Below are positions 63,303 through 64,000 of a stretch of DNA of 64,000 bases, piece after piece. The stretch comes from an uncultured Cetobacterium sp. Its GTDB lineage: Bacteria > Fusobacteriota > Fusobacteriia > Fusobacteriales > Fusobacteriaceae. The stretch lies in contig CASFCG010000024.1 in NCBI GenBank assembly GCA_949293295.1, positions 30,566 to 94,565 of the forward strand. The letters run 5' to 3'. How positions within the stretch are numbered: the first letter of the stretch is position 1; each line of letters begins with the position of its first letter. The position numbers were made by a program, and so were the translations under genes. Below the pieces are notes generated by a model. That model did no database searches. It was given only the letters and a program-made list of their open reading frames with translations, and had not been told where the DNA came from.

Positions 63303-63860
63303 AATATAATCCTCCTAAATTTTAAAATAATCTATTCTATAAAAAGTAAAAACTTTTGATAGCTTTTTAAACTGTTGTTTTTTTACTAAAATTTAATTTG
63401 TACAAAAGATTAAAAATTAAAATTTATTTTAATTTCCATTGAATCTATTAATCTACTTAAACCTGCTAAAAAGTTCTATTTTTTTGAAATTTTATTTTTA
63501 TTTCGCGTAAAAAATCAGGTTTAAATTGTTATTTCGTAAATTCATTTTCTTTCATTCTTTATATAAAAATCTGTTTTTGGTTATTATCCACAAAGAAAAA
63601 CATTTTTATAAATCTTTTACTCTACTAAGTTAAGAGAATTTCAAAATAGGATATCTTCAATATATTTTTTAAAAATCTGTTCTTAATAGTTATCTATAAA
63701 AATATTTTTATCAATTATCGCTTTGTCAATTTAATAAAAATTAATGTAAAATATCTCTAATTTATCTATTTTTTCTAAATTTTTTTGCTCAAAACAGGAT
63801 TAAATTTTATTGATTTCTAACTTTTTGAATTTTCTAATTTTCACAAAAAAATAAAATTCA
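63303..63860. other. Gene-free A/T-rich stretch
   Basis: About 560 bases with no gene. Two similar segments (near 63565-63620 and 63670-63720, each with AAAATCTGTT... and ...AAAATATTTTTAT or ...AAACATTTTTAT) look like a diverged direct repeat. One perfect DnaA box (TTATCCACA, 63584-63592) is present, alone. The promoter of the secreted-protein gene must lie near 63340, e.g. TAGAAT on the minus strand, weak. Confidence 0.5.
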
Positions 63861-63865
63861 TTATA

Positions 63866-64000
63866 AAAATCCTTTGAGTTCCCAGTCTATAAGGAGACTG
63901 GGAGTTCTAAAATCATGAAAAATTTTTGTTAAAGAGGTTCTACCGCTTGAACCTAAATGTTGTAAAAACCCAGTAACAGTGGTATTAAAATGAAAAAGTG
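63866..64000 (-). mobile_element. Possible IS200/IS605-like right end at the window edge
   Basis: On the minus strand a hairpin AGGTTC/GAACCT (near 63930-63955) is followed downstream by a hairpin CCCAGTCT/AGACTGGG (near 63878-63902) ending in AACTCAAAGG. A minus-strand frame stays open from the window edge for about 47 codons, then stops. Layout resembles a transposon right end with the last codons of a gene lying beyond the window. I cannot confirm a transposase; weak call. Confidence 0.3.

Noticed and set aside
63584..63592. Perfect DnaA box (TTATCCACA) in an A/T-rich gene-free stretch, as for a replication origin
   Set aside because: Only one clear box; no dnaA, dnaN, rpmH or gidA nearby and no array of boxes.

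Overview
The window is AT-rich chromosomal DNA from a member of the Fusobacteriota (Fusobacterium/Cetobacterium-like). This rests on protein character, codon use, strong GAGGAGG-type ribosome binding sites, and an EarP plus Arg-32 EF-P pair. The genus is an inference and cannot be fixed without a database search. It is almost entirely housekeeping chromosome, with a few accessory or odd loci.

Layout. (1) Bases 1-15600, minus strand: the complete S10-spc-alpha ribosomal superoperon, from rpsJ to rpoA and the first codons of rplQ, with secY, adk, map and infA inside it. It has one clear sigma70-type promoter before rpsJ, a candidate internal promoter before infA, and two unusual structured spacers. 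One lies between rpmJ and rpsM. The other, between rpsM and rpsK, looks like the right end (omega-RNA region) of an IS200/IS605-type element. A third structured spacer lies between rpsJ and rplC. (2) 16170-16425: tRNA-Asp and tRNA-Val with promoter and terminator. (3) 16726-17856: a lone gene for an exonuclease VII large-subunit-like protein with a C-terminal membrane helix. (4) 17970-21511, minus strand: aroC, a dCMP deaminase, a HlyIII-like membrane protein and a MATE exporter, in one operon. (5) 21575-22680: a DUF2325 gene, then a gene-poor stretch with two copies of a 28-base palindrome. (6) 22604-28286: dnaG-rpoD, then a degenerate sigma-like gene, a Nif3-family gene, a TPM-like membrane protein and RNase P RNA. 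(7) 28336-34573: a MORN-repeat lipoprotein, potABC without potD, a cyclophilin lipoprotein, an amidase lipoprotein, tRNA-Gly and tRNA-Thr, and an NlpC/P60 lipoprotein. (8) 34580-36256: guaA behind a guanine riboswitch with terminator. (9) topA, then an OYE-family oxidoreductase, earP-efp, a DEAD-box helicase, an HD phosphohydrolase and a formate/nitrite-type channel. (10) 44964-51237: rimP-nusA-ylxRQ(fused)-infB-rbfA-recJ. (11) 51285-60106: tig-clpP-clpX-lon-engB-valS. (12) 60148-62298: a MerR regulator with a textbook 19-bp-spacer promoter and a divergent DXS-like thiamine-diphosphate enzyme. (13) 62562-63302: a secreted protein of unknown function, then a gene-free AT-rich end.

Together the genes cover translation (ribosomal proteins, IF1, IF2, EF-P and its modifier, RbfA, RimP), transcription (alpha, sigma70, NusA), replication and repair (DnaG, TopA, RecJ), protein quality control (trigger factor, ClpXP, Lon) and envelope maintenance. 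The best candidates for something undescribed are the membrane-anchored XseA-like protein next to tRNA genes, the mobile-element RNA end inside the alpha operon with its own extended -10 promoter, the structured element before rpsM, the sigma-like paralogue behind rpoD, and the MerR/DXS-like pair.
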